A DNA stretch of 64,000 nucleotides from positions 10,248,001 to 10,312,000 of the forward strand of contig NC_068928.1 of the NCBI RefSeq assembly GCF_023091745.1. Reading direction: 5' to 3'. The DNA is from Budorcas taxicolor. Its lineage: Eukaryota > Chordata > Mammalia > Artiodactyla > Bovidae. The notes under the pieces are model-generated. The model searched no databases. It was not told where the DNA came from and saw only the letters and a program-made list of their open reading frames with translations. Numbering within the stretch: the first letter of the stretch is position 1; the number at the start of each line of letters is the position of its first letter. This document shows, in pieces, positions 21,385 to 32,100 of the stretch. The translations under genes were made by a program, and so were the position numbers.

Positions 21385-21605
21385 CAGCAGCTCAGTCATT
21401 CAGTCGTGTCAGACTCTTTGCGACCCCATGGACTGCAGCACGCCAGGCTTCCCTGCCCATCACCAACTCCTGGAGCTTGCTCAAACTCATGGCCATCTAG
21501 TCAGTGATGCCATCCAACCATCTCATCCTCTGTTGTCCCCTTCTCCTCCTGCCTTCAGTCTTTCCCAGCATCAAGGTCTTTTCAAATGAGTCAGTTCTTC
21601 ACATC
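21385..21605 (-). mobile_element. BovB 3'-end fragment (first of a tandem pair)
   Basis: It covers only the last 220 bp of BovB, from ctcagtcattcagtcgtgtc to gtcagttcttcacatc. The next BovB tail begins immediately after it. Confidence 0.85.
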
Positions 21606-22965
21606 AGTTCAGTTCAGTTCAGTCGCTCAGTCATATCTGACTCTTTGCGACCCCATGAACCGCAGCACGCCAGGCCTCCCTGTCCATCACCAACTCCCGG
21701 AGTCCACGCAAATCCATGTCCATTGAGTCGATGATGCCATCCAACCATCTCATACTCTGTCATCGCCTTCTCCTCCTGCCCTCAATCTTTCCCAGCATCA
21801 GGGTTTTCCAAGGAGTCAGCTCTTCGCATCAGGTGGCCAAAGTATTGGACTTTCAGCTTCAACATCAGTCCTTCCAATGAATATTCAGGACTGATTTCCT
21901 TTAGGATTGACTGGTTGGATCTCCTTGCAGTCCAAGGGACTCTCAAGAGTCTTCTCCAACACCACAGTTCAAAAGCATCAATGCTTCAGCTCTCAGCTTT
22001 CTTTATAGTCCAACTTTCACATCCATACACGACTACCGGAAAAACCATAGCTTTGACTAGACAAACCTTTGTCGTCAAAGTAGTTTCTCTGCCTTTTAGT
22101 GTGCTGTCTAGGTTGGTCATAGCTTTTCTTCCAAGGAGCAAGCGTCTTTTAATTTCATGGATGCAGTCACCATCTGCAATGATTTTGGAGCCCCCCAAAA
22201 TAAAGTCTCTAACTGTTTCCATTGTTTCCCCATCTTGCCATGAAGTGATGGGACCAGATGCCATGATCTTAGTTTTCTGAATGCTGAGTTTTAAGCCACC
22301 TTTTTCACTCTCTTCTTTCACTTTCATCAAGAGGCTCTTTAGTTCCTCTTTGCTTTCTGCCCTAAGGGCAGTGTCATCTGTGTATCTGAGGTTATTTTTT
22401 GATATTTCTCTTGCAATCTTTATTCCAACTTGTGTTTCATCCAGCCCAGCATTTCTCATGATGTACTCTGCATACAAGTTAAATAACAGGCTGACAATAT
22501 ACAGCCTTGATGTACTCCTTTCCCAATTTGGAACCAGTCTGCTGTTCCTTGTCCGGTTCTAACTGTTGCTTCTTGGCCTGCATACAGATTTCTCAGGAGG
22601 CAGGTCAGGTGGTCTGGTATTCCCATCTCTTGAAGAATTTTCCACAGTTCATTGTGATCCATGTAGTCAAAGGCTTTGGCGTAGTCAATTAAGCAGAAGT
22701 AGATGTTTTTCTGGAACTCTCTTCTTTTTCAGTGATCCAGTAGATGGCAATTTGATCTCTGGTTGCTCTGCCTTTTCTAAATCCAGCTTGAACATCTGGA
22801 GTTTCACAGTTCACATACTGTTGAAGCCTGGTTTGGAGAATTTTGAGCATTACTTTGCTAGTGTGTGAGATAAGGGCAATTGTGTAGTAGTTTGAACATT
22901 CTTTGGCATTGCCTTTCTTTGGGATTGTAATGAAAACTGACCTTTTCCTTTGGCCACTGCTTAAG
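21606..22965 (-). mobile_element. BovB LINE, about 1.36 kb, 5'-truncated
   Basis: The reverse strand opens with the typical tail repeat (gttcagttcagttcag) at 21607. It encodes fragments such as GIPDHLTCLLRNLYAGQEA, KGVHQGCILSACYL and MVFPVVVYGCESWTIKKAES on the minus strand. The YADD-type active-site region is present as LRYTDDT, with A changed to T. Stops and frame changes split the protein. Confidence 0.92.
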
Positions 22966-22967
22966 GC

Positions 22968-23300
22968 CACATGGAATTACCCAGCCTATAAAATATGAAA
23001 TTACCCAGCCTATAAAGCCACATTTCACAGCCACACTCGCCCTCTGCGATGGCCCACACTCTGCCTGAATCTGAATCTGCTTCTCTCTGAATCTGGATAA
23101 ATCCACTTCTTACCTATTTCTGTCTCTCACTGTATTCTTTCTGTAATGAGACATCAAGAAACTGAGCTTCATTAGGTCCGTACCATGTACCATGGGCTTT
23201 GGCTGGGCTCGAGTCCTGGTCACATAGGTTCAAGTCCTAACAATGGTTTTGGCTGAGTTTGAGTTCCTACCACATGGGTTCAAGTCCCAATCTGAGGTAA
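22968..23300 (+). mobile_element. LTR-like remnant (candidate R/U5 of an endogenous retrovirus)
   Basis: The segment has a TATA-like cctataaaat duplicated in a 24-bp tandem repeat (22975 and 22999). A pyrimidine-rich ttctgtctctcactgtattc and tgagacatcaagaaactgag follow, resembling U5 regions of class I mammalian LTRs as I remember them. A 50-bp tandem duplication (23195-23244 and 23245-23294) ends it. No coding sequence is seen. Family and boundaries are uncertain. Confidence 0.45.
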
Positions 23301-23658
23301 ACAGTTTCACAAGTGGTAGGAGAATGGGGTGGCTTTCAGTCACTCATGTAAAAGCAAGAAGGAGGCTATCTCCACGGGGAGTAAGCTCGACAGAGAACTG
23401 GGCAACATCTTGGGGGAACAGACATCTCTTGGCCCCATTTATCCTTTCCTCTTCCTTTCTCTTCCCCAATCTCTCAGGATCTAGGGAACCCCTTTCAAGT
23501 GAAGGATAAGAAGTGGGGAAATCTTGCTTTTAATCATAGTGTTTTCTCCCACATGATTTGTTCTTGCCTAAAGTCCTCTTTTCTTGCCCTTGGTGACCTA
23601 GGATTTTGAAACTCAAAAGCTAAAGAAATACAAATGTTTTTTCAAATCAAATATAATT

Positions 23659-23774
23659 TGGGACTTTTCTGGCAGTGCAGTGGCTAAGACTCTGTACTTC
23701 AGTGCAGGGGGCACAGGTTCGATTCCTGGTTGGGGAACTAAGATTCCACATGGCACATAGTATGGCTGAAAAAA
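23659..23774 (+). mobile_element. CHR-type SINE with a 15-bp target-site duplication
   Basis: Head gggacttttctggcagtgca, B-box acaggttcgattcctgg and a short A tail. It is flanked by aaatcaaatataatt (23644-23658) and aaatcagatataatt (23775-23789), one mismatch. Confidence 0.86.
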
Positions 23775-23865
23775 AAATCAGATATAATTAATTTCTATCA
23801 TCTCAAAAATTCCTTCTCATCCTTCTTTTCTATAATGAACTCACTTCTCCCATCCCTAGCCCCTT

Positions 23866-24400
23866 GACAACAACTGATCTGTTTTCTGTTCCTATAATAT
23901 TTCTGAGCGACTTCACTTTCACTTTTCACTTTCATGGACTGGAGAAGGACATGGCAACCCACTCCAGTGTTCTTGCCTGGAGAATCCCAGGGACAGAGGA
24001 GCCTGGTGGGCTGCCGTCTATGGGGTCGCACAGAGTCAGACATGACTGAAGCGACTCAGCAGCAGCAGCAGCAGTATTCCATTGTATGGACGTACCACAG
24101 TATGTTCACCAGTTGATAAGTGTTTATGTTATTTCCAGTTTCTGGCTCTTATTGGAAAAACTGCCGTTAACATTTGTGAACAGGTTTTGGTATGTATTTT
24201 GTATATACTTTCACTTCTCTTGGTTTTCTTAGATATGAGATTGCTAGATCATATGGCAAGTGGATGCTTTAAATTTAGAAGAAACTATCAAACTTTTTCC
24301 AAAGAGCCTGTGCCGTTTTGCATTCCCACCAGCAGTGCATGAGAGTTCTGATTGGTCCACATCGTCGTCAGCACTCAGAATTGTCTGTTTATTTTTCAGT
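23866..24400 (-). mobile_element. Old L1 (L1M-type) split by a Bov-A2 SINE
   Basis: The left part is caacaactgatctgttttct. After the SINE it resumes at 24075 with tattccattgtatggacgta, ttgctagatcatatggcaag and cattcccaccagcagtgcat, all reverse complements of L1 sequence. Confidence 0.65.
23905..24074 (+). mobile_element. Bov-A2-type SINE with (AGC)n tail
   Basis: It begins cttcactttcacttttcact, continues gcctggtgggctgccgtcta and ends in agcagcagcagcagcag (24058-24074). The trinucleotide tail is typical of this SINE. The L1 resumes directly after it. Confidence 0.87.
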
Positions 24401-24711
24401 TTTGTCCTTCTGATAGATTTAGACGCTCACTTATTTTTTTCTTTCTGATTCCTACTGACACATTTCTCCTTTGGGATAAATGTGCAGAAAATCCTATCTG
24501 ACAAATAAAGCCCAAGAGGAAATTTAAGAGTAACTTTACATAATAAGCAAAAATATATCTTGCTTCATAAGAAAACATAAGGGTAAGAATGAAAAACTGA
24601 AGAAGTGAGGAGCAATGTTGGGAAGTGGGACCTAGGTATGTGGTCTCATAACCTTTCCAGTATAGTTCTTTCTTGTCATCCATTTAGACAGGACACAATG
24701 CTGTCATTGGT

Positions 24712-25026
24712 TAGTGGCAAAGTCGAGTCCGATTCTTTGCGACCCCGTGACCTGTTCTCCGGGCTTCCCTGTCCTTCACCAGCTCCCAGAGTTTGCTCCA
24801 TCTCATGTCCGTTGAGCCAGTGACGCCATTCAACCACCTTATCCTCTCCTGCCTCCTTCTCCTCCTGCCCTCAATCTTTCAGAGCATCAGGTCTTTTCCA
24901 ATGAGTCTGCTTTTTGCATCAGGTGGCCAAAGTATTGGAGCTTCAGCATCAGTCCTTCCAGTGAATATTCAGGGTTGTTTACCTTTAGGATTGACTGGTT
25001 TGATCTCCTTGCTGTCCAAGGGACTT
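24712..25026 (-). mobile_element. BovB 3'-end fragment
   Basis: Complement of the BovB tail: cgattctttgcgaccccgtg, gcatcaggtggccaaagtat, ggattgactggtttgatctc. Confidence 0.84.
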
Positions 25027-26080
25027 CTTTTTTGGCCAAATTTTCTGACTAATCCATTTGGAAAAATCTGCTTTTGTTCTCAGCATCGGTTATACAACCA
25101 ACCACTTTTTGTTAACTCCTGTTTTCCAACTTAGTCTCCTTTAAATCGGAAATGTCAGCGCTCACAGAGACAGGTGAGACAATAGCGTTGCTAAAATAGC
25201 CACATGTAAAATTATTATAAAAGATTGCACATTCAAAGGAATACCTCACCCTTGACCCAAAATTATGTTATTTTTCAGTTCTTAAGAAGGTAGTGTGACA
25301 TAAAGAGTCTTCTAATTCTTCTGAAGACTCATCTTGTACTTTTTCTTGTCACTCCTCATTCACTTCATCAACACACACATTTGCAGGATAATCTTACAAT
25401 TTATTTCTTGGCCATTTAGTTCCAGGCTCCACTGAGACTATTATGACCTCTAAAAGAGGCTGCTTGAATCAAGATCCAGAAACCTCAGGTGTGAAATAGA
25501 GACTACAACCCCCTCCTTATGCATGAGATTGGAAAGGAAGGCATTTCTTCCAGCTGTATTTGGGACACACATGGGGCCTTTGCTTACCCAGGGTTGCTTC
25601 AGACACCTCCATGCAGCCAACAAAAGGAACAGAGCACCGCACATCCTACCCTGACAGTCTGTGTCCTGCTTCCTTTCCTGCAAGGAGGAATTGCTGCTTG
25701 TAGCCATACTTGCCTGCACCAGTCACCTCTCTTCTACCAAATGCAAGGGAGAGCAAGCAGGCAGAGGGGTTGGCATTTTGAAGAATTCAGGTAATCTACT
25801 GACTGGTTGACAAGGCTTACTTTTCGTTTCTAGGCAATAAGTCGTGATTTATAAGCAAAAGGCTACTCCTGTCTTCAGCCATCATCTGCATCCATATCCC
25901 CCATGGCCCTGTATCCAGGATGACCCGATAGTTTGGCAAATGAAGAGTGTGCTGACATTGACTGTTCATATTTGAGAGCCAGACTCCAGACTTTTGGTTG
26001 AAAATGTGATGGTGACACAATGGGGTCAAGAGAAGCTGTCAGGAAAATAGCTCCTAAGAATAGCTCATCTGTATTGAGCC
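25027..26080. other. Intergenic, nothing recognised
   Basis: No ruminant repeat and no credible gene is seen. Two opposed frames of about 90 residues near 25450-25794 have no recognisable features. Confidence 0.5.
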
Positions 26081-26114
26081 CTAGCTCTGTGCCAGCCACC
26101 AAATGTTCCACATG

Positions 26115-26232
26115 TTCTTTTTATTTTTGCCATGCTACATGGCTTATGGGATTTTAGTTCCCCAACCAGGGATCAAACCTGAGGCCCTGGCAGTGGGGCG
26201 CTGAGCCCAAACCACTGGACAGCCAGGGAATT
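26115..26232 (-). mobile_element. CHR-type SINE
   Basis: Reverse copy: cccaaccagggatcaaacct and accactggacagccaggga. Confidence 0.8.
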
Positions 26233-26367
26233 GCTACCTGTTTGTTTCCTTACTAGACCTCAATGAACCCTATGATAGATCCTATTACTAACTCAGTTTT
26301 ACCATAAAGAAAACTGAAGCTCAGTGAGAGAGTGACTTTTACCTAAGGGCCCAATGCTAGCAGATAG

Positions 26368-26370
<3 letters not shown>

Positions 26371-26407
<37 letters not shown>

Positions 26408-26525
26408 TAGTCACTCAGTCGTGTCCGACTCTTTGCAACCCCATGGACTGTAACCTGCCAGGCTCCTCTGTCCGTGGAGTTCTCCAGGCAAGAATGCTGG
26501 AGTGGGTTGCCATGTCCTTCTCCAG
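26371..26525 (-). mobile_element. BovA-type SINE with (TG)18 tail and 12-bp target-site duplication
   Basis: On the + strand the element begins with a pure TG repeat (26371-26406), which is the element's 3' tail, then runs tcactcagtcgtgtccgact to ccatgtccttctccag. Perfect agcagatagtag copies at 26359-26370 and 26526-26537 enclose both microsatellite and SINE. Confidence 0.9.
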
Positions 26526-26602
26526 AGCAGATAGTAGAGCTAAGTTTTAAAGGTATTAATAGATGATGTGAGTATTCATTCTTAACAACTGCTGTATTCT
26601 CA

Positions 26603-26783
26603 GGGGACTTCCCTGGTGGTCCAGTGGCTAAGACTCCATGTTCCCAATGCAGGAGACCTAGGTTCAATCCCTGGTCAGGGGACTAGATCCCACAGACTGC
26701 AGCTAAGAGTTCACACACCACGACTAGTAGATCCTATGTGCCACAGCTAAGACCCAGTACAGCATAAATAAATAATTTTTTTA
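26603..26783 (+). mobile_element. CHR-type SINE, long form
   Basis: Head ggggacttccctggtggtcc, then gcagctaagag and cacagctaagacccagtaca before an aataaataat tail. Confidence 0.82.
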
Positions 26784-27227
26784 AAAGAACAAAACAACCC
26801 CCCCCTCCCCAAATTGCTGCTACATCCTGTCTCAGCCAGAGCTCCATTGCAGCAAAAATCCACAGGTAGATAACTCTTAACAATGGGAAAATGTGAAGAT
26901 CAAAATGGCCCAGATTTTGAAATCTACTTTGAAAATCTATTCACTTCAATAAGTCATTCATTTATTCATTTAACAAAAATGTAGGAGCATGTACAGATGT
27001 TGAGCATACAGTAGTTATAACTGTGGTTCCTGCCCTCATGGATCTTACAGTCTGAAAGAGAAACAGTTTGTAAAGGGAAAATTACAGTAAAAACTGATGT
27101 ATTTTATCAGACCTATGAAGGTGCAAGGCCAAGGAAAAGGAAGAGGTGCCTAGACCTGATTATGAATGTGAGAAAAGGCTTCCGGGAGAAGACATTTTAG
27201 CAGCTGAGTCTCAAAGAATAGGGGCTT

Positions 27228-27370
27228 GAAGATCCCCTGGAGGCAAGGGAGGAAGATCCCCTGCATGGCAACCCACTCAGTATTCTTGCCTGGAGAATCC
27301 CCATGGACAGAGGAGCCTGGCGGGCTACAGTCCACGGGTCACAAAGAAATGGACACAACTGAGTGACTAA
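27228..27370 (+). mobile_element. Bov-tA SINE lacking its tRNA head
   Basis: It starts gaagatcccctggaggcaag and contains attcttgcctggagaatccc and gcctggcgggctacagtcca. Confidence 0.83.
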
Positions 27371-27381
27371 ACACAGCACAG

Positions 27382-27563
27382 ATGATGCTAGTAGTAAAGA
27401 ACCTGCCTACCAATGCCAATGCAGGAGACATAAGAGACTCAAGGTTGACCCCTGGGTCAGGCAAATCTCCTGGAGAAGGAAATGGCAATGCACTCCAATA
27501 TTCTTGCCTGGACAATCCCATGGACAGAGGAAGAGGTGGACATGACTGAAGCAACTTAGCAGG
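27382..27563 (+). mobile_element. Degenerate Bov-tA SINE
   Basis: The tRNA-like head is altered (gatgctagtagtaaagaacc), then ggagaaggaaatggcaatgc and a shortened end. It directly follows another Bov-tA fragment. Confidence 0.78.
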
Positions 27564-27887
27564 CAGGCTCAAAGGATAAAGAGGACTCAGGCAATAAATA
27601 GGGTGTGTGCATCTGTGTGTTTGTGTACATGCACAGTGCTTGTGTATATGGGGTGGGGTGTTGCACAGAGGAGAAAAGGAAGAAGCATAGTATTCATGCT
27701 TGAGAGTGCGTATTTGGTGTACCTGGAACAGGGGCTTCAGTGGAAACAGCGCGAGAGGAGGACAGTGCTGCACAAGCAGGTTGGGACCAGGTCTTGGAAA
27801 GACCTTATAAGGGCCTTCAACTCACAGGCACCCAGAAACCATTAAAGGATTTTGAGCAGAAGTGTGACATGGTCAGGGGGGTGTCAA

Positions 27888-27945
27888 GGGAGTTCCCTGG
27901 CAGTCTTGTGGTTAGGACTCTGAGCTTTCACGTGGTAGGAAAGGT
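27888..27945 (+). mobile_element. CHR-type SINE head fragment
   Basis: Only the head is present: gggagttccctggcagtctt and ggttaggactctgagc. Confidence 0.65.
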
Positions 27946-28179
27946 GAGTGGTGCAATCAAAGGGGGAAAAAAAGATAGGTATCAGATTCCAGCGTGGTCA
28001 GTTACGGAAGAAGACATGGAAACAGAAAAAAAATCTGGGATGGGACAATTTCAAAAATGAGAAAAGATAAAATGGTTAACCTGGGGCGGTGCCCAAAGGG
28101 ATAGGGAGGAAGAGACAAACAAGGAGATTAAGAAGGCAGGATCTCTGGGACTGAGGATTGCTTCACCATGAGGTAATGT

Positions 28180-28369
28180 AGTGGTTAACTTCATGTGGCT
28201 CCAGATGGCATTGATTCCATACATTTCATAGCTGTGTGACTCAATCAAGGTACTTAAACCATCCATCTGCCTCGGTCTCCTCATCCATAACATAAGGACA
28301 CAACAGTACTTACAGCAAAGGATTGTCGCAAAAGTCAATGAGATCCAAGCATCAAGAACAGTAAGTGCT
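28180..28369 (+). mobile_element. MIR SINE
   Basis: MIR landmarks in order: tagctgtgtgactcaatcaa, ctcctcatccataacataag, gattgtcgcaaaag. Confidence 0.65.
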
Positions 28370-28654
28370 GGACCTCCCTGGAGGTGCAGTGGTTAAGACT
28401 TCACCTGCTAACGCAGGGGTCGGGGTTCAGTCCCTGGTACATGAAGATTCCATGTGCTTCAGAGCAGCTAAGCCCGTGGGCCACAACTACAGGACCTACA
28501 AGCCTAGAGCCCGTGCTCCACAACAAGAGAAGCCATCACAATGAGAAGCCCGTGCGCCACAACTAGAGAGTAGGCCACGCTCACTGTATCTGGAGAAGAC
28601 CCTCACAAAGCAATGAAGACCAGCTCAGCCAAAAATGAATTAAAAAAAAAAAAA
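28370..28654 (+). mobile_element. CHR-type SINE, full long form
   Basis: About 285 bp: head ggacctccctggaggtgcag, B-box gggttcagtccctgg, a body with agcccgtgctccacaaca and cccgtgcgccacaactag, and a poly-A tail. Flanks agtaagtgct and agtaagagct resemble a target-site duplication. Confidence 0.84.
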
Positions 28655-28810
28655 GAGTAAGAGCTCAACAGATTTTCTGTTTACGTAATTTTAATGTGAC
28701 AAGGGGAGATATCTATGCTACATTCCAGGTTCCTGACCAGGGTCACTGTGTCAGCATGGACTACGTGCAGGCTACTTTCCCGTAAAAGCTTGTAATCTAA
28801 TAGAGCACTT

Positions 28811-29003
28811 GGGCTTCCCTGTGGCTCAGATGGTAAAGAATCTGCCTGCAATAACAGGAGACTTTGATCCCTGGGTTGGGAAGATCCCCTGGAGGAGGGC
28901 ATGGCAACCCACTGCAGTATTCTTGCCTGGAGAATCCCCATGGACACAGTCCCGTGGGGTTGCAAAGAGTCAGACATGACTGAGCGACTAAGCAAAGCAA
29001 AAA
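28811..29003 (+). mobile_element. Bov-tA SINE
   Basis: Head gggcttccctgtggctcaga to catgactgagcgactaagc. It is flanked by agcactt at 28804-28810 and 29004-29010. Confidence 0.88.
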
Positions 29004-29502
29004 AGCACTTACTGAAAAAAACACTGTGAAGCTGATCCTAATGGGCCACAGCTAAGATTTGATGTACTTGTTGAGCCATGTAAGCAAGAAGTGACACTCC
29101 TGAGTAGCTCCAGGATCTGGGCTGCCTGATGCAAACAAGATTTTCCGCCTTTGTTCTTAGAAGATATTTTTCAAGTGTCAAAAGTATTTCATGAGATTCT
29201 AATGCTATTAAAGTAACCTCAGATCATTGAAAAAAGTACTAAGAAATACCCCCTGAAAAAGATTATGTCGTCAAATTTCTAGGTTTGTTTTTTTTTTTAG
29301 CTTAACAAAGCGTTCTAGAACTTTCTGTGCCCGTCCCCTGCAAATGAATTCTACCTCTGAATTCCTGGGAATAACTTTAGCGGGAATTCATGCTTGGTTC
29401 CTCAAAATTTTGCTTGTAGGAATAGATCCTTCAGTTTAAATCTCTTTTACTTTCAGAGGGACACTTTGGTACAAATGCTTTTCAGCATATGGTGTTGCTT
29501 TC

Positions 29503-29572
29503 TACCCATCCATCCATTCATACATCCCTGGATCCGTTCATCCACCAACCTACCCATCTATTTACCCATGCA
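29503..29572 (+). repeat. Impure (CCAT)n-type tetranucleotide stretch
   Basis: Repeated catc/tacc words such as acccatccatccattcatac, with several substitutions. Confidence 0.65.
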
Positions 29573-29584
29573 GACTCTTTGACT

Positions 29585-29805
29585 GTGTGAGCCTAGAGTT
29601 TGCAACCAGACCTACCATTATAAAGCTTTACCACTTAGTACCTATGAGACCTTGAGGCTGTCATGTAACCCCTCTGAACCCAACTCCTTGTTTGTAAAAT
29701 GAGGATTCAAACAAGTATCTCCTCACATTTCTCCTGTAAAGATTAAATTAGAATGACTATAGAGCATGGAGCACAGCGCTGGGCATTGACTACCTACTCA
29801 ATATT
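29585..29805 (+). mobile_element. MIR SINE
   Basis: MIR order: gcaaccagacctaccatta, cttagtacctatgagacctt, cttgtttgtaaaatgaggat, agcacagcgctgggcattga. Confidence 0.68.
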
Positions 29806-29819
29806 GGTATGTGGTTGTT

Positions 29820-30443
29820 TTTTGTTCAGTTACTGAGTCATGGCCAACTCTTTGCAATGCCATGAACTGCAGGACACCAGGCTTCCCTGTCCTTCACTAT
29901 CTCCCTGCGTTTGCTCAGACTTGTGTCCATTGAGTCAGTGATGCCATCCAACCATCTCATCCTCTGTCACTCCCTTCTCCTTCTGCCCTCAATCTTTCCC
30001 AGTACCAGGGTCTTTTCCATTGAGTCAGCTCTTCACATCAGGTGGCCAAAGTATTGGAGCATCAGTCCTTCCAATGAATACTCAGGGTTGATTTCCTTTA
30101 GGATTGACTAGTTTGCTCTTGCAGTCCAAGGGACTCTCAGAGTCTTCTCCAGCATCACAGTTTGAAAGTATCCATTCTTCAGTGCTCAGCCTTCTTTATG
30201 GTCCAACTCTCACATCTGTACATGGCTGCTGGAAAAACCATAGCTTTGAGTAGATGGACGTTTGCAAGCAAAGTGATGTCTTTGCTTTTTAATACACTGT
30301 CTAGGTTTGTTACAGTTTTTCTTCCAAGGAGTGAGCGTCTTTTAATGTTGTAGCTGCAGTCCCCATCTGCATTGATTTTGGAGCCCACAAATATGAAATA
30401 TGACACTGTTTCCATTCTTCCCCATCTATTTGCCATGAAGTGA
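29820..30443 (-). mobile_element. BovB LINE 3' fragment
   Basis: Complement of the BovB tail through the region encoding MYRCESWTIKKAEH on the minus strand. It breaks off at ctatttgccatgaagtgaca, where L2-like sequence begins. Confidence 0.88.
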
Positions 30444-30446
30444 CAG

Positions 30447-30540
30447 TTATTCTGCAAACCAGACACTGTGCCAGTCACTGAGCACACAGCTGTGAACAAG
30501 AGTTTGGGCCCTGTCGTCATGGAATATATAGTCTGGAGGA
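30447..30540 (-). mobile_element. L2-like fragment
   Basis: ccagacactgtgccagtcac and ctgtgaacaagagtttgg match the reversed L2 end. Confidence 0.5.
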
Positions 30541-30559
30541 GGAGAAAGACATGGAATTA

Positions 30560-31490
30560 GTAATTTCTCCCAAATAATCCCATCCCATTAAACAGCTACC
30601 ATTCTCCCAGTTTATCAGGTTCAAAATCAAAGGGTCATCGTTGATTCCTTTCTTACTACTGCCCCCTTTCCCCTCCCCCTGCACCCAGTCCCCATATCTA
30701 ATCCACAGGTAAGTCCTGTTAGCTCTGCCCTCAAAAGATATTTCAAATCTGGCCAGTTTTCACCATCTTCCCTTGTCTGGACTCCAGCAATGGGCTTGTT
30801 ACCTGGCCGCCTTACTTTCACTCATGCACCTTACAGCACATTTCTGAGAAGAGCCACAGGGATCTTTTCAAAGCGTAAATCAGGTGTTGCAGGTCTTCTG
30901 CTTAAAATCCTGAAGTTAGAATTAAGTTCAACCTTCAAAGCCTTACTCGCTCACACACCTGCTTTCTCACCAACCACAGCCACACAGACAATCTTTCCGT
31001 GCCTTGAATGCATGAAGCTCTTACCCATCCTCCCATACATGCCTCCTCCTCAGCCACTGGGTCTCTGCTCAGATGTCTTCTCTTCAGAGAGGAGGTCTCT
31101 GGCCCCCCAACTACACTGGCCCCACCCCATTACCCGCTTCCAACCCCACTCCACCCCCATCATTCTAACCCATTACCTCGTTTTATTTTCTTGATATCAC
31201 TTTTGTTCTTTATCTCTCTCCCTCCTTTTAAATTTAATTTTATTTTTTGACACACATGTGGGATCTTGGTTCCCTGACCAGGGTTTGAACCCGTCTGTGT
31301 CTCCTGCAGTGGAGCACAGAGTCTAAACCACTGAGCCTCCAGGGAAGTCCTTCTATCCCACTTTTTAAAATCTCTACATATAACTGGTCTCCATGAGGGG
31401 CAGGACTTGGCCTTCTTGCCTCCATATCCATGTGCCTTGAATAAGACGCAGCCCAGAGTATCTGCTCCAAAAGTATTTTTTGAATTAAAG
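30560..31490 (+). mobile_element. L2 LINE (sense) interrupted by a CHR SINE
   Basis: Sense-strand L2 order is recognisable: gggatcttttcaaagcgtaa, ttctgcttaaaatcctgaag, gggtctctgctcagatgtct, then after the SINE ggtctccatgaggggcagga. Protein-level coding is lost. Confidence 0.6.
31235..31350 (-). mobile_element. CHR-type SINE
   Basis: Reverse copy: gggatcttggttccctgacc, ctgagcctccagggaagtcc. Confidence 0.82.
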
Positions 31491-31499
31491 ATTGAAGGG

Positions 31500-31860
31500 C
31501 TGAGTGCACAATAACGTCTGTATGATCACAAGAACAGTACGGCTAGGGCAGCGGAGTAATGCCTGCTCAACTATGTATTGGAAAAGACTTCCATCTGTCT
31601 GAAATTGAAATTCAGTCCTGCCTGGTAGCAAGAACTTGGATTAGAATTTTTCTCAGAATTCCTTCCAATCCAAGATTCTGGGATCTATGCCTTTTACCGT
31701 GTCCTGAAGTGTCCTCTTTTCACCTGGTTTTTAGTAATACTCAGACTAAAGAGCTGCTGTGGCCAAATGGTTGGTGAAATGGAGACCTGGCCGCCTCTCT
31801 TAAGAGAGCAATCAGTCACCTTCCTCAAAGAGGCACTGCCAGACTTTCCTGAGGTTATTT
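31500..31860. other. Intergenic, nothing recognised
   Basis: No repeat or gene signal that I can name. Confidence 0.45.
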
Positions 31861-32100
31861 TATAGCTGAAATCATAACAAAGGCTCCCATTTGCAGTGTA
31901 CCTGCTACATTCCATCCACCTTGCCTCCCTCTTGGCTCATTCTTACACCCACTCTGCAGAGTAAGCATTTCCCTCCTTCTCGTCTTGCATATAAAGAACC
32001 CGAAGCCCAGAGAGCATAATTGCCCAAGATCACAGGGCCAGTTAAAGTGGGGAGCTGTGGTTCAGACCCATGTCTGTCTGGCCCTGATGTCTGGGCTGGT
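31860..32100 (-). mobile_element. MIR-like fragment
   Basis: ataaagaacccgaagcccag, gcccaagatcacagggccag and gtggttcagacccatgtctg follow reversed MIR order. Confidence 0.55.

Larger units (their letters stand above)
26080..26600 (-). mobile_element. MIR-like SINE interrupted by two younger SINEs
   Basis: Reversed MIR blocks (cctagctctgtgccagccac; gaaaactgaagctcagtgag; gcccaatgctagcagatag) are spread around a CHR insertion at 26115 and a Bov-A insertion at 26371. The edges are approximate. Confidence 0.5.
26940..27887 (-). mobile_element. L2 LINE interrupted by Bov-tA copies
   Basis: Left part 26950-27225 (tgccctcatggatcttacag; gaatgtgagaaaaggcttcc). The right part, about 27690-27887, has gaaaccattaaaggattttg and agaagtgtgacatggtcag. 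These are reversed L2 segments in the expected order. Confidence 0.6.

Noticed and set aside
24058..24074. CAG/AGC repeat as a disease-type expansion locus
   Set aside because: Only about six units, and it is the ordinary tail of a Bov-A2 SINE in intergenic DNA.
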